Source of the DNA: Bacteroidales bacterium
GTDB taxonomy: Bacteria > Bacteroidota > Bacteroidia > Bacteroidales > UBA932
Direction of reading: 5' to 3'
Assembly: GCA_012798805.1 (NCBI GenBank)
Contig: JAAZMM010000020.1
Location: 1 to 44,186 of the forward strand
DNA: 44,186 nt
Below, piece after piece: positions 18,231 to 26,242 of this stretch. The translations under genes were made by a program, and so were the position numbers. The stretch's first letter is position 1, and each line of letters begins with the position of its first letter. Below the pieces are notes generated by a model. That model did not search any database. It was not told the DNA's origin and saw only the letters and a list, made by a program, of their open reading frames with translations.

Positions 18231-18262
18231 CGTGCACCGCGTAACCTGCACCCCGCACCTCC
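18231..18262 (-). repeat. Dispersed intergenic repeat, copy 4 (G/C-rich half only)
   Basis: Read on the minus strand this carries GGTGCGGGGTGCAGG followed by TTACGCGGTGCACG, matching the G-rich half of copies 3 and 5 but lacking the GTAGTATGTAG half. Confidence 0.6.
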
Positions 18263-18266
18263 AAAC

Positions 18267-18298
18267 AAAAAACGGGCAGCCGCAGCCACCCGTTTTTT
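18267..18298. terminator. Bidirectional intrinsic terminator
   Basis: AAAAAACGGG (18267-18276) pairs with CCCGTTTTTT (18289-18298) around a 12-base loop. It lies between the convergent ends of the NSS transporter and the OmpA/TPR lipoprotein gene and has A/T tracts for both directions. Confidence 0.85.
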
Positions 18299-18317
18299 AG
18301 TTTGGAATGTGCTCTAA

Positions 18318-19958
18318 CTATCTGAGAATCTTGGCAAATTCGATATCGTTTACCATTCTCTTGGCGTAGTCTTCTCTCTTGGCTGCATTTTCAAGCTCTT
18401 TCTTGCAGGTCTCAGCGTCACCGGCACGTGCTGCGATAACAGCCTTGAGGTAAGATGCATGAGGACATTTGCAAGTTACGACTGCCTTTTCAGGCTGTCC
18501 GTTGAGGATATGAGCAAGGGGCTCATTGTGGTCACCTGTACCCTCAAGTTTGTTTAGAGCCTCTTTGTATCTGCCTTCGAGAATATCAATAACTGCTGCA
18601 TTGATCTTGCCCTGAGGACGGTGTGTCTCTGCAAACCATTTTTTGGCTTCCTCATAGTCGCCTTCGCGCATAGCGATAACGCCCATTGCATTCTTGTAGT
18701 AGCAGTTCTTGTTGTTCATCTTTCCGAGAAGAGACTTGGCTGCACTGTTCTTTCCAAGGTTGAGGTTGACGCAAGCTGCGTTGTATTTCGCGCGGTCGCT
18801 GTCAAATTCTTTAATAGCCTTGTTGTAGATATCAATTTTTGCGTCATTATCTCTTGTCAGAGTAGCTACGCGGAGTAGAGCTTCTTCATCGAGAGCATCA
18901 ATGTTGGTCTCTACAAGCTCTTTGAGCTCGTCAGCGCTATAGTTGGTGTACTCGATATCGGTAATGAACCTTGCACGGCGAAGCTCGGGAAGAATAGTCT
19001 CGGCAAGTGTTTTATATACCTGAGACATATTTCTGATCTCTCTCTCGCGTACATTGGAGTCGCTGTACATTGAAAGAACGCGGAGGATAAGCTCCTTGTC
19101 CTCAATGTTGGAGTTGCTTACAAGCTCCTGGAAGCCTTCCCAGTCCTCACCTAGACTCTTGGTGCTTACTTCACCGGTCTCAAGTTTGCGTGCAAATCTG
19201 GTAAATGCTCTCTCAGCGCTCTTTTCGCGATTTGCGGAGAGTCTGTTGTTGAAGTCAACTGCACCCTCGGGTGAAGCATAAGCAACGATTTTAGTTCCCT
19301 TAACCTCTCTGCGCTCGTCTTGCTCCAGATCTTTAAGAGCTTGTTCGAAGTTCTTGATATCTTGACTTCTGAGCTGTGAGGGGCGTACGGTTGCGCTATT
19401 CACAAGATAGAGAATTTGTGCCTCCTCAGTCTCGGGAATTACTTCCTGATAATTGTCCTTCATCATCTCGTATGCACCGTCAGTTTCTACGAGCATATAG
19501 GTGGTGTTGGCACCGTCAGCAATCTTGATGTCAGCGGGGAAGGGGAACTCTCTGCCTTTGAAGAGAACGGTGGCGCGAGCAATGAGCTGTGATCTCTCCA
19601 TACCTGGAACATAATCAAAATGAATGCGTTCGCTGATGGTTGCGCCATCTTCCGTCACGAGTTTGTAATTGTCGGTAATCTTCTCTCCCTGATAAACGAA
19701 AGGCTTACCCTCAACCTCTCCGCCACTGTAAACCAATACTGGAATCACCTCAAGAATTGCCTTTGGATGGAAGTATTCGGCAGGGAATGTAACGTCAACA
19801 ACGGCGTCAATATTGCCTGCGATTACCTCGAGAACCTCAGGATTGCAGTTGATTTTTACCTGGTCAGCGGCTTCAATCATTTTGGAAGGATTGCCGCAGG
19901 ATGCCATAGCTACGGATACGAAAGCTATGAGCATAAGATTGATGATGTTTTTTCTCAT
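18318..19958 (-). CDS. Lipoprotein with OmpA-like and TPR-like regions
   Basis: This protein of 546 residues begins with a lipoprotein signal ending MASC (Cys21). The N-terminal half has beta-rich sequence. Around 230-265 an OmpA-like peptidoglycan-binding core is recognisable from KIVAYASPEGAVDFNNRLS and the following Arg-rich helix. The C-terminal half, from about 375, is helical with TPR-like pairs (YNKAIKEF..RAKYNAACVNLNLGK, then NAMGVIAMREGDYEEAKKWF). This suggests an outer-membrane protein that contacts cell wall and partners. I used the ATG at 19958 because the 21 codons upstream are not signal-like and cover promoter sequence. It has a -7 box 60 bases upstream and diverges from the sigma-54 activator gene. 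Confidence 0.8.
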   Translation of the reverse strand: MRKNIINLMLIAFVSVAMASCGNPSKMIEAADQVKINCNPEVLEVIAGNIDAVVDVTFPAEYFHPKAILEVIPVLVYSGGEVEGKPFVYQGEKITDNYKLVTEDGATISERIHFDYVPGMERSQLIARATVLFKGREFPFPADIKIADGANTTYMLVETDGAYEMMKDNYQEVIPETEEAQILYLVNSATVRPSQLRSQDIKNFEQALKDLEQDERREVKGTKIVAYASPEGAVDFNNRLSANREKSAERAFTRFARKLETGEVSTKSLGEDWEGFQELVSNSNIEDKELILRVLSMYSDSNVREREIRNMSQVYKTLAETILPELRRARFITDIEYTNYSADELKELVETNIDALDEEALLRVATLTRDNDAKIDIYNKAIKEFDSDRAKYNAACVNLNLGKNSAAKSLLGKMNNKNCYYKNAMGVIAMREGDYEEAKKWFAETHRPQGKINAAVIDILEGRYKEALNKLEGTGDHNEPLAHILNGQPEKAVVTCKCPHASYLKAVIAARAGDAETCKKELENAAKREDYAKRMVNDIEFAKILR

Positions 19959-20017
19959 AAATATTAAATGTGTTTTTGTTAAAATAATTCTTCGGTAAAT
20001 AATATATCTAATATCAT

Positions 20018-20026
20018 ACAAATGTA
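20018..20026 (-). promoter_or_regulatory. -7 box of the OmpA/TPR lipoprotein gene
   Basis: On the minus strand TACATTTGT fits TAnnTTTGY and leaves a leader of about 50 bases. It stands back to back with the plus-strand box at 20055-20063, so the two promoters must share the A/T-rich 28 bases between them. Confidence 0.5.
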
Positions 20027-20054
20027 ATGATAATTTTTTTCAGATAAAAATTTA

Positions 20055-20063
20055 TAACTTTGC
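20055..20063 (+). promoter_or_regulatory. -7 box of the sigma-54 activator operon
   Basis: TAACTTTGC fits TAnnTTTGY. Only 4 bases separate it from the ATG at 20068, so the transcript probably begins at or next to the start codon. A run of seven T at 20034-20040 occupies the -33 area. Confidence 0.55.
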
Positions 20064-20067
20064 AAAT

Positions 20068-21291
20068 ATGGATTTAAGGCAAATAAAAGATAAATATCAG
20101 ATTATCGGCAAGGATCCGGGGCTTGACAGGGCTATTGAAGCGGCGGTAAATGTAGCTTCGACCGATCTTTCCGTGATTGTGACCGGCGAAAGTGGTGTTG
20201 GAAAGGAGTATATTCCGAGGATTATCCACGATCACTCTCCCCGCAAACACAGGCGCTATATCGCAGTCAACTGCGGAGCGATTCCTGAAGGGACTATAGA
20301 TTCTGAGCTTTTCGGCCACGAAAAAGGTGCTTTTACGGGTGCGGTGGATAGCCGTAAAGGTTATTTCGAAGAGGCGGATGGCGGTACGATATTCCTCGAT
20401 GAGGTTGCCGAACTGCCGATAGGCACTCAGGTACGTCTGCTCAGGGTTCTTCAGAACGGCGAGTTTATAAGAGTGGGATCCTCCAAGGTGCAGAAGACGG
20501 ATGTGAGGGTGATAGCAGCTACCAATATTCAGCTCGACCATGCGGTGGCAACCGGAAAATTCAGGCGTGACCTTTACTATCGTCTGAATACGGTGCCGAT
20601 CGTGGTGCCTCCGCTCAGAGAGCGCAAAGGAGACATCCGTATGCTTTTCCGTAAGTTTGCAAGCGATTTTGCAGATAGATATACTATGCAGGCAGTGCGC
20701 CTCGATGAGGAAGCGATGGAGCTTCTCGAGAACTATCAGTGGCCGGGAAATGTCCGCCAGCTCAAGAGTGTTACAGAGCGGATATCGATTATGGAGACCG
20801 ATCGTTTTATTACCGCCGAGGTCTTGTCGGGTTACCTTCCGAAGGATAATTCTTCTCAAATGCCGGTGCTCTCTTCCGGTTACTCCTTTGATAGTTGTTC
20901 GGACCCTTACAGGGAATTTCTCATTAAGCTCTATGCACAGTATCAGCAGCTTAGGATAGAGGTGGACGAGCTGACCCGTCTTGTCAAGGGAAGTGCTCCG
21001 ATCGCACAAGTGCATCCGGTTACAACTATCGATCACACCCATATGCTTACGGAGGGTTCCGGGGTGCGGGGTACGGGTTCCGAGTTGCAGGGTCCGGTGA
21101 TTGAGGTTGAGGAGGTGGAGAATGTTGCCGAACCTCAGGAAGAGATGCCACTTACTCTGGATCAAATTACCCGTAAGGCCATTGCAGAGGCACTGCAGCG
21201 TAATGGTAACAATCGCGAAAAGGCTGCGGCGGAGCTTGGAATCTCCGCACGAACCATTTACAGGAAGATCAAAGAATTTAATTTGGAATAA
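20068..21291 (+). CDS. Sigma-54-dependent transcriptional activator, no N-terminal receiver
   Basis: This 407-residue AAA+ activator starts almost directly with the ATPase. Walker A GESGVGKE is at 40-47, the sigma-54-contacting loop GAFTGA at 87-92, Walker B GGTIFLDE at 105-112, and an Arg-finger region follows (FRRDLYYRLN). A Fis-type helix-turn-helix closes the protein (NREKAAAELGISARTIYRKI). There is no receiver, GAF or PAS domain, so control must come from another protein, a C-terminal signal or the ATPase itself. The linker at about 331-343 (GSGVRGTGSELQG) is encoded by a piece resembling the dispersed repeat. It leads into lptE, a TPR-like gene and secG, with gaps of 7-16 bases. Confidence 0.93.
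   Translation: MDLRQIKDKYQIIGKDPGLDRAIEAAVNVASTDLSVIVTGESGVGKEYIPRIIHDHSPRKHRRYIAVNCGAIPEGTIDSELFGHEKGAFTGAVDSRKGYFEEADGGTIFLDEVAELPIGTQVRLLRVLQNGEFIRVGSSKVQKTDVRVIAATNIQLDHAVATGKFRRDLYYRLNTVPIVVPPLRERKGDIRMLFRKFASDFADRYTMQAVRLDEEAMELLENYQWPGNVRQLKSVTERISIMETDRFITAEVLSGYLPKDNSSQMPVLSSGYSFDSCSDPYREFLIKLYAQYQQLRIEVDELTRLVKGSAPIAQVHPVTTIDHTHMLTEGSGVRGTGSELQGPVIEVEEVENVAEPQEEMPLTLDQITRKAIAEALQRNGNNREKAAAELGISARTIYRKIKEFNLE
21059..21095 (+). repeat. Repeat-like segment inside the sigma-54 activator gene (copy 6)
   Basis: The segment reads GGGGTGCGGGGTACGGGTTC and continues CGAGTTGCAGGGT. The same words (GGGGTGCGGGGT, CGAGTT, TGCAGGGT) make up the G-rich half of the intergenic copies. Its length leaves the reading frame intact and encodes the linker before the DNA-binding domain. 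Confidence 0.5.
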
Positions 21292-21299
21292 GGGACAAA

Positions 21300-21818
21300 A
21301 TGAAAAAAATATTAAAAACAGTACTTCCTCTTGTCGCAATTTTTGCCATATCATGTCTGGTTACAGGTTGCTGGCTTTATTCCTTTAGCGGTACCTCCAT
21401 CCAGCCGGATGTCAAAACAATATGTATAGAACCTGTTCAAAACAGGGCCCTCAAGGTAAACCCTACACTTGCAAACTCTCTTTATGAGGCACTTTCGGAT
21501 AAATATCGTAAACTTACACGTTTGGAGCAGGTGGAAGATGCCGGAGATCTCTATGTGCTTTGTACCATAGAGGGATATGATGTCTCTGCGACCGCAATTA
21601 CCGCAGATGAGGTGGCTGCTAAAAACCGCCTCACAGTCTCGGTGAAGGTAAAGTTTGTGAATGAAAAGTACCCTGAGGAAAATTTTGAACAGAATTTTGC
21701 AGGATATGAGGATTATGATTCCGAACGCTCGCTTGACGAAGTCGAAGCGACGCTTTGCGACACGATACTGGAAAAAATCGTTGAAGATATATTCAATGCA
21801 ACCGTTGCCAACTGGTAA
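21300..21818 (+). CDS. LptE-like lipoprotein
   Basis: This 172-residue protein has a lipoprotein signal ending LVTGC (Cys24). The mature part follows the Bacteroidota LptE-family pattern: YSFSGTSIQPDVKTICIEPVQN, then NPTLANSLYEALSDKYRK and a beta-rich remainder. LptE plugs the LptD barrel that delivers lipopolysaccharide to the outer surface. The position between a sigma-54 activator and secG is, from memory, conserved in Bacteroidales, which supports the call. It starts 8 bases after the activator stop. Confidence 0.82.
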   Translation: MKKILKTVLPLVAIFAISCLVTGCWLYSFSGTSIQPDVKTICIEPVQNRALKVNPTLANSLYEALSDKYRKLTRLEQVEDAGDLYVLCTIEGYDVSATAITADEVAAKNRLTVSVKVKFVNEKYPEENFEQNFAGYEDYDSERSLDEVEATLCDTILEKIVEDIFNATVANW

Positions 21819-21834
21819 CACTTAAGATTAAGAG

Positions 21835-22410
21835 ATGGAATTGAAAGAGCTCTCCATATCACAACTTGAAGAATTACTGGAACTTTATCCTTGGTTCGCA
21901 GTTGCGCGCAAGGAATATGTCCTTCGTAAAGGCGAAGCCGGTGATGAAGAGCTCCATGGTGCTGCTGCTGAAGCAGGAATGCATCTTCTCGGACGCGCTC
22001 ATTTTGTCAGGTCGGTAAAGAATGCCCTCAAAGAGCGTCGCAATGACATTGTTATGGAAAAAAAACCTGCCAAGACCGAACACAGGCTGAAATATTATGT
22101 TGTTGGGGGAGACTATTTCAGTCAGGAGGATTTCAAGGAATTAGAGCGCAGCGGCGAGGCATTTAAGGAGACTTTTAACCTCAATCCGATCTCTTCAACA
22201 CTAAGTTCGCTGCCCGATTTTGACGTTGAGGAGAGAAAATATTCCGGGGATGATTCCGATCAATTTTGTACGGAAACTCTCGCAAAAGTTTATGTGGAAC
22301 AGGAGTTTTACGATGAGGCACTTTCAATTTATGAGAGACTAATTTTGTTAAATCCGGAAAAAAGTGCTTACTTTGCGTCCCTTATAGAAAATATTAAAAT
22401 ACTAAAATAA
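21835..22410 (+). CDS. Conserved protein with a C-terminal TPR-like motif
   Basis: This 191-residue cytoplasmic protein has no signal peptide or membrane segment. The N-terminal 60 residues form two amphipathic helices (LSISQLEELLELYPWFAVAR). The middle is charged and low in complexity. The last 50 residues contain one TPR-like helical pair (TETLAKVYVEQEFYDEALSI and YERLILLNPEKSAYFASLIE). Function is unknown. It lies 16 bases after the LptE-like gene and 7 before secG, so a role in envelope biogenesis is plausible from context only. Confidence 0.75.
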   Translation: MELKELSISQLEELLELYPWFAVARKEYVLRKGEAGDEELHGAAAEAGMHLLGRAHFVRSVKNALKERRNDIVMEKKPAKTEHRLKYYVVGGDYFSQEDFKELERSGEAFKETFNLNPISSTLSSLPDFDVEERKYSGDDSDQFCTETLAKVYVEQEFYDEALSIYERLILLNPEKSAYFASLIENIKILK

Positions 22411-22417
22411 CATAGTT

Positions 22418-22780
22418 ATGCAAGCAGCATATGTAACAGTATCTATCATTATAGTGATATTGAGTGTCTTACTGACACTCGTAGTTTTGATTCAGAACTC
22501 CAAAGGCGGCGGATTGGCAGCAAACTTTGCAGCAGGCAACCAGGCATTCGGAGTACGTCAGACGGCAGACTTCCTTGAGAAGATCACCTGGGGTCTGGCA
22601 ACTTCAATTATGGTGCTCTGCATAGTTGCCACATTCCTTATTCCTGACAAGAATGCATCAGGTTCAAAACTCAGAGATGCTATTGAGCAGCAGGTGACGA
22701 CAGAAGGTACTCCTATTGTTAACCCCGAAGTTGCTGTTCCTGCAGAACTTCCGACTGCTCCGGAGAGCGAAAATAATTAG
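22418..22780 (+). CDS. secG: Preprotein translocase subunit SecG
   Basis: This 120-residue protein has the SecG form: a first membrane helix (about 4-24), the conserved loop VLIQNSKGGGLAANFA, then a second helix (about 56-77). SecG assists SecYEG-mediated export across the inner membrane. A hydrophilic C-terminal tail rich in Pro, Glu and Thr (about 80-120) is longer than in E. coli and typical of this phylum. It ends the operon; a strong terminator follows 20 bases downstream. Confidence 0.93.
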   Translation: MQAAYVTVSIIIVILSVLLTLVVLIQNSKGGGLAANFAAGNQAFGVRQTADFLEKITWGLATSIMVLCIVATFLIPDKNASGSKLRDAIEQQVTTEGTPIVNPEVAVPAELPTAPESENN

Positions 22781-22800
22781 GGGAGAGGTACTTTTAAGAG

Positions 22801-22828
22801 AAAAAGTGACAAATTCGTCACTTTTTTT
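22801..22828 (+). terminator. Intrinsic terminator after secG
   Basis: AAAAAGTGAC (22801-22810) pairs with GTCACTTTTT (22817-22826) around a 6-base loop and runs into a T tract. Confidence 0.88.
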
Positions 22829-22871
22829 AAAAAAATAGTACTTGGTGATACAAGGTATTATAAAAAATATA

Positions 22872-22898
22872 TATATTTGCATTGCAAAATTAATTGCA
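22872..22898 (+). promoter_or_regulatory. Promoter and possible PadR operator of the pspC-padR-pspC operon
   Basis: TATATTTGC (22872-22880) fits the -7 box. Overlapping and following it are three TGCAA half-sites: TTGCATTGCAA (22877-22887) is a perfect inverted repeat, and TTGCA recurs at 22894-22898. A PadR-type repressor bound here would cover the promoter. Confidence 0.5.
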
Positions 22899-22936
22899 TA
22901 ACCAACAATCATTTTAAACCAAATAGTAAAATCACT

Positions 22937-23521
22937 ATGAAAAAAGTAGTAAATGTAGGTATCGGAGGCAGAACTTTCGTCCTGGAAGAGGATGCCTATG
23001 GCAGAATGGAATCTTACCTCGCTTCATTCAAATCTAAAATCAATATGGGTTATCAGGAGAGTGAGGTTATGGATGACCTTGAAATGAGGATTGCTGATCT
23101 TTTTGAGGCGAAGCTCGGCTCCAGAAATGAAGTGGTAACTTTACAGATGGTCGAAGAGATTATCGCACGTCTCGGTATGCCCGACGGTAGTTCTCCCTTT
23201 GAAAATGAAGGTGGGACATCATCCTCTTCTTCCGCCCAGGCGGAGAATAAAGGCCCCCGCAAATTTTACCGCGATTATGACAACCGCGCCATCGCCGGTG
23301 TCTGCAGCGGTCTTGCTCAGTATCTCAACATTGACGTTGTACTTGTACGTATCCTCTTTGTGCTGCTTACCCTTCTTGGCAGCGCCGGTATTTGGGTCTA
23401 TATCATCCTCTGGATAGTGGCACCTAAAGCGGAGACTGCTGCACAGAAATGTGAGATGAGGGGCTGGCCGGTCACTGCGGAAAACATTAGAAGGGTATCA
23501 CAGTTTCAAAAAAGAAAATAA
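22937..23521 (+). CDS. PspC domain-containing protein
   Basis: This 195-residue protein has an N-terminal domain of about 85 residues (MKKVVNVGIGGRTFVLEED, then alternating charged helices), a Ser-rich linker (TSSSSSAQ), and a PspC domain (KFYRDYDNRAIAGVCSGLAQYLNIDVVLVR in outline) with one or two membrane helices (LFVLLTLLGSAGIWVYIILW). PspC proteins sense envelope stress. I chose the ATG at 22937 because the second PspC protein here begins the same way (MKKVEKVSIG); an ATG at 22877 falls in the promoter. The N-terminal domain is clearly paralogous to that of the 23850 gene. Confidence 0.87.
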   Translation: MKKVVNVGIGGRTFVLEEDAYGRMESYLASFKSKINMGYQESEVMDDLEMRIADLFEAKLGSRNEVVTLQMVEEIIARLGMPDGSSPFENEGGTSSSSSAQAENKGPRKFYRDYDNRAIAGVCSGLAQYLNIDVVLVRILFVLLTLLGSAGIWVYIILWIVAPKAETAAQKCEMRGWPVTAENIRRVSQFQKRK

Positions 23522-23523
23522 TT

Positions 23524-23853
23524 ATGGAACATATAGTTGACAACATTAAATCACAGATGAGAAAGGGGCTGCTCGAATATTGCATTCTCCTTATTCTCAA
23601 TAAAAAAGAGGCCTACGCCTCCTCTATTATAGAGGAACTCAAGCAGGCCAATATGATTGTGGTGGAGGGGACCCTCTACCCGCTCCTGATTCGTCAAAAG
23701 AACCAGGGGTTGCTCAGTTACCGCTGGGAAGAATCTACTCAGGGACCTCCCCGTAAGTATTATATGATTACCGAAAAGGGTAAATCTTTGATAGGTGAGA
23801 TGGATCTCGCCTGGCAGGAAATAGTATCCACAATAGAAACAATCCGGAAATGA
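23524..23853 (+). CDS. PadR-family transcriptional regulator
   Basis: This 109-residue winged-helix protein matches the PadR family: KGLLEYCILLILNKKEAYAS and IIEELKQANMIVVEGTLYPL give the recognition helix and wing start, and STQGPPRKYYMITEKGKSLI is the PadR signature. It lies 2 bases after one pspC gene and overlaps the next by 4 (ATGA), so all three are one operon. The likely target is the operon's own promoter, which carries TGCAA half-sites. The family often responds to envelope or membrane signals. Confidence 0.92.
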   Translation: MEHIVDNIKSQMRKGLLEYCILLILNKKEAYASSIIEELKQANMIVVEGTLYPLLIRQKNQGLLSYRWEESTQGPPRKYYMITEKGKSLIGEMDLAWQEIVSTIETIRK

Positions 23854-24884
23854 AAAAAGTAGAAAAAGTAAGTATCGGCAGGTATGCTTTCACGCTCAAT
23901 GAGGATGCATACCGCAAGGCATCGGAGTATCTTGACGAGCTCAATGGCTATTATTCACAGAGGGAGGGCGGCAATGAGATTATGGAGGGTATAGAAGAGA
24001 GGATGGCAGAGCTGCTCCTTGAAAAATGTGGTCCCGGAGGCATTGTGAGTGCAGAAATGATTGATGAGGTTATTTCCATTCTCGGCAGGCCCGAGGTTAT
24101 AGAAGAGACGACCTCTGATGGCTCATCTGACTCCGGCGGCGCCAATCTGCATTATAATGCCAAGAAAAAACTTTACAGAGATCCCTATTCAAAGGTTCTG
24201 GGCGGCGTCAGCAGCGGCCTGGCAGCCTATTTCAATATCGACACCGTGTTGGTTAGAATTATCTGGCTGTTGCTTTGGTTTATTTTTTCCTCCGCGGGAG
24301 CATTTACATTGCCCGTACTTGGCGGAGCATTCATTCCTGTGGTGTACATAATAATGTGGATAATAGTGCCTCCGGCAAAAACAGTACAGCAACGCTGCCA
24401 GATGAGAGGAGAGGATGGTACGCTTAGCGACCTGGAGAAGAGTATTTCCAAGGGGGCTGATTATGTTGGCCGTAAGGCTCAGGAGATTGGCAGATCGGAT
24501 TTTTGGAAGACTCTCGGCAGGGTACTTGGGATCGTTATCGGAATAATTTTGTTGATTATCGGCGTTTCAGGCCTGATGGCAGGTGCATTGGCTCTCTTCG
24601 GCATCACTGTCTTTAACCATGATACGTTGTTGAATATGGGTTTGGATTGGCTTTCAGAATATGCTCCCATATTTGCGGTGGGTGTGCCTGTAGTATTGCT
24701 CAAGATTGCTCTTATTCTTGTGGTATTTTTGCCCTTCCTGGGTATGTTGTATGGCGGTATCCAGATGATTTTCGGCTTTAAGCCTCCCCGATGGAAGCCC
24801 GGTCTGGTAATTTTCATTATTTGGATGATTTCGCTTATAGCACTTGCATTTCTTGCCGTGGCGGGAATTTTTTCAGTAGGATAA
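23850..24884 (+). CDS. Larger PspC domain-containing membrane protein
   Basis: This 344-residue paralogue of the 22937 protein has the same N-terminal domain (MKKVEKVSIGRYAFTLNED), then a PspC domain (KLYRDPYSKVLGGVSSGLAA, then YFNIDTVLVRI) with its membrane helix, then about 150 extra residues with at least three more hydrophobic segments (around 226-260, 278-303 and 318-342). The extra part is absent from the shorter protein. It overlaps padR by 4 bases. The two PspC proteins may form a complex or respond to different signals; that is inference from the arrangement. Confidence 0.87.
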   Translation: MKKVEKVSIGRYAFTLNEDAYRKASEYLDELNGYYSQREGGNEIMEGIEERMAELLLEKCGPGGIVSAEMIDEVISILGRPEVIEETTSDGSSDSGGANLHYNAKKKLYRDPYSKVLGGVSSGLAAYFNIDTVLVRIIWLLLWFIFSSAGAFTLPVLGGAFIPVVYIIMWIIVPPAKTVQQRCQMRGEDGTLSDLEKSISKGADYVGRKAQEIGRSDFWKTLGRVLGIVIGIILLIIGVSGLMAGALALFGITVFNHDTLLNMGLDWLSEYAPIFAVGVPVVLLKIALILVVFLPFLGMLYGGIQMIFGFKPPRWKPGLVIFIIWMISLIALAFLAVAGIFSVG

Positions 24885-24983
24885 TTTTCATGTTGAGTAA
24901 AAATATTTTGGTTAAATTAAACCTTTTGCTACTATCGTAGTCAAAGATACGACTATTCGTTAGTTTTTCTTAGGTTAAGTGAG

Positions 24984-25019
24984 GGGGGCTGCATCAATTC
25001 CAAATCTGATGCAGCCCCC
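24984..25019. terminator. Strong intrinsic terminator between convergent genes
   Basis: GGGGGCTGCATCA (24984-24996) pairs perfectly over 13 bases with TGATGCAGCCCCC (25007-25019), loop of 10 bases, followed on the plus strand by a T-rich stretch. It stands between the pspC operon and the minus-strand glycosyltransferase gene. Confidence 0.88.
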
Positions 25020-25056
25020 TGAATTTTTATTTATCCTTAAAAAATCGTTGTCTAGT

Positions 25057-26199
25057 TCAAAGCTTCTCACAGAAGTCAGTCATTGCTTTTGCAAACGATG
25101 TCCAGGACATTATCTCTTTTAGTTTGCGGATATTTTCTACAAAAATGGATTTATCGGGATGGTTGAAATAGGATTCCACCGCCCTTACTACGCCTTCAGT
25201 TGAGATTTCGTCAGCTAAAATGCCGATACCCGGCTCTTCAATGGTCTCTTCCAGTCCACCTGTCCGGGTAGCGACCACCGGTATTTCGAAATGGAGGGAT
25301 ATAGCGGTAATTCCACTCTGTGTGGCGCTTTTGTAGGGTAGAACACAGAGATCCGAGGCGGAAAAGAATGCCGGTACCTCATCGTCATCGATATATCTGT
25401 TGAATACAAATATGCGATCTGCTGCAGAAGGATCTTCGGCGATGATGTTTTGTAACTGCTCCTGATATTTGTCAAAACTGCCGTAACTCTCACCTGCAAT
25501 TATAAGACGGTAACTCTTGTCGAGGTGCCTCATTGCCTCAATCAGCAGATCAAGTCCTTTGTAATCCCGGATAAGTCCGAAAAAGAGCAAGGTTTTCATT
25601 TCGCCGTCATTTGCGATACCAAGTCTTTCGCAGGCTTCCGCTTTATCCATTTTCATCCCGAAATGATCATAAGGGGGATGAGGCTGGAGTATATAGGGCT
25701 TGTCCGGTGCAAGACTGAGCATATCGTTGAGTACGGAGCCGGTCATTGCGATACATCCGTTGCTATGTTTTAAAAACCATTTTGCAAATGGCTTATCAAA
25801 AAATTTTCTCTCGTGAGGGATGACGTTATCGAGGATTGTGACCACTTTGATGCCCCTTTTTCTAAGGAGTCTGGCTACTGTGCCCAATGACGGGGCAAGG
25901 TAAGATACCCAATACCTCATTATGACAACATCCGGCTCCAGAGCGGCTATCTTTTTGGCAGCTTTATAGTAGGAGAAAGGATTGATTGAGTCGAGTATGG
26001 GAATGCTTTCCACCACTTTTGCGTTGTCCCGCTCCGTTACATATTGAGTCTTGCCGGGAAAAAGAAGTGAAGGGTACTGTCTGCTGAATGTAAAGGCTTT
26101 GACCTGATGGTTCTTTGCGAGTTCTTCGTAAAGATTGGCATTGAACTGGGCTATGCCTCCCCTATAGGGGTAAAAAGTGGAGAGAAATGCTATCTTCAT
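25057..26199 (-). CDS. GT4-family glycosyltransferase
   Basis: This 380-residue GT-B fold protein begins MKIAFLSTFYPYRGGIAQFN, with the glycine-rich acceptor-side loop. The C-terminal nucleotide-sugar domain has FFGLIRDYKGLDLLIEAM (about 204-221) and the family's EX7E-like region SGITAISLHFEIPVVATRTGG then LEETIEE. Such enzymes build lipid- or protein-linked glycans at the inner membrane. Donor and acceptor are unknown. I used the ATG at 26199 since the nine codons before it lie in the intergenic gap. It is the last gene of rsgA-MATE-GT4, 43 bases after the transporter. No other glycan genes are nearby, so it may act in a conserved single step. Confidence 0.88.
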   Translation of the reverse strand: MKIAFLSTFYPYRGGIAQFNANLYEELAKNHQVKAFTFSRQYPSLLFPGKTQYVTERDNAKVVESIPILDSINPFSYYKAAKKIAALEPDVVIMRYWVSYLAPSLGTVARLLRKRGIKVVTILDNVIPHERKFFDKPFAKWFLKHSNGCIAMTGSVLNDMLSLAPDKPYILQPHPPYDHFGMKMDKAEACERLGIANDGEMKTLLFFGLIRDYKGLDLLIEAMRHLDKSYRLIIAGESYGSFDKYQEQLQNIIAEDPSAADRIFVFNRYIDDDEVPAFFSASDLCVLPYKSATQSGITAISLHFEIPVVATRTGGLEETIEEPGIGILADEISTEGVVRAVESYFNHPDKSIFVENIRKLKEIMSWTSFAKAMTDFCEKL

Positions 26200-26242
26200 A
26201 ATAAGAGGGAGAGTTATATAAGACAAATATAGGCAAATAATC

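Larger units (their letters stand above)
17968..18317. other. 350-base gene-free stretch with repeats and a terminator
   Basis: No coding potential is convincing here. It holds repeat copy 3 (17968-18016), a paired direct repeat around a palindrome (18025-18074), a segment where AACGGCC occurs twice 21 bases apart (18103-18109 and 18124-18130), repeat copy 4 in inverted orientation (18231-18262), and a terminator. An exact 11-base inverted repeat, CGGGGTGCAGG at 18001-18011 and its complement at 18245-18255, encloses about 230 bases. Confidence 0.7.

Noticed and set aside
20074-21354. A 426-codon open frame on the minus strand opposite the sigma-54 activator gene
   Set aside because: The plus-strand protein has complete AAA+ and helix-turn-helix motifs. 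The antisense frame has no recognisable domain or start context, and long antisense frames arise easily from the codon use here.
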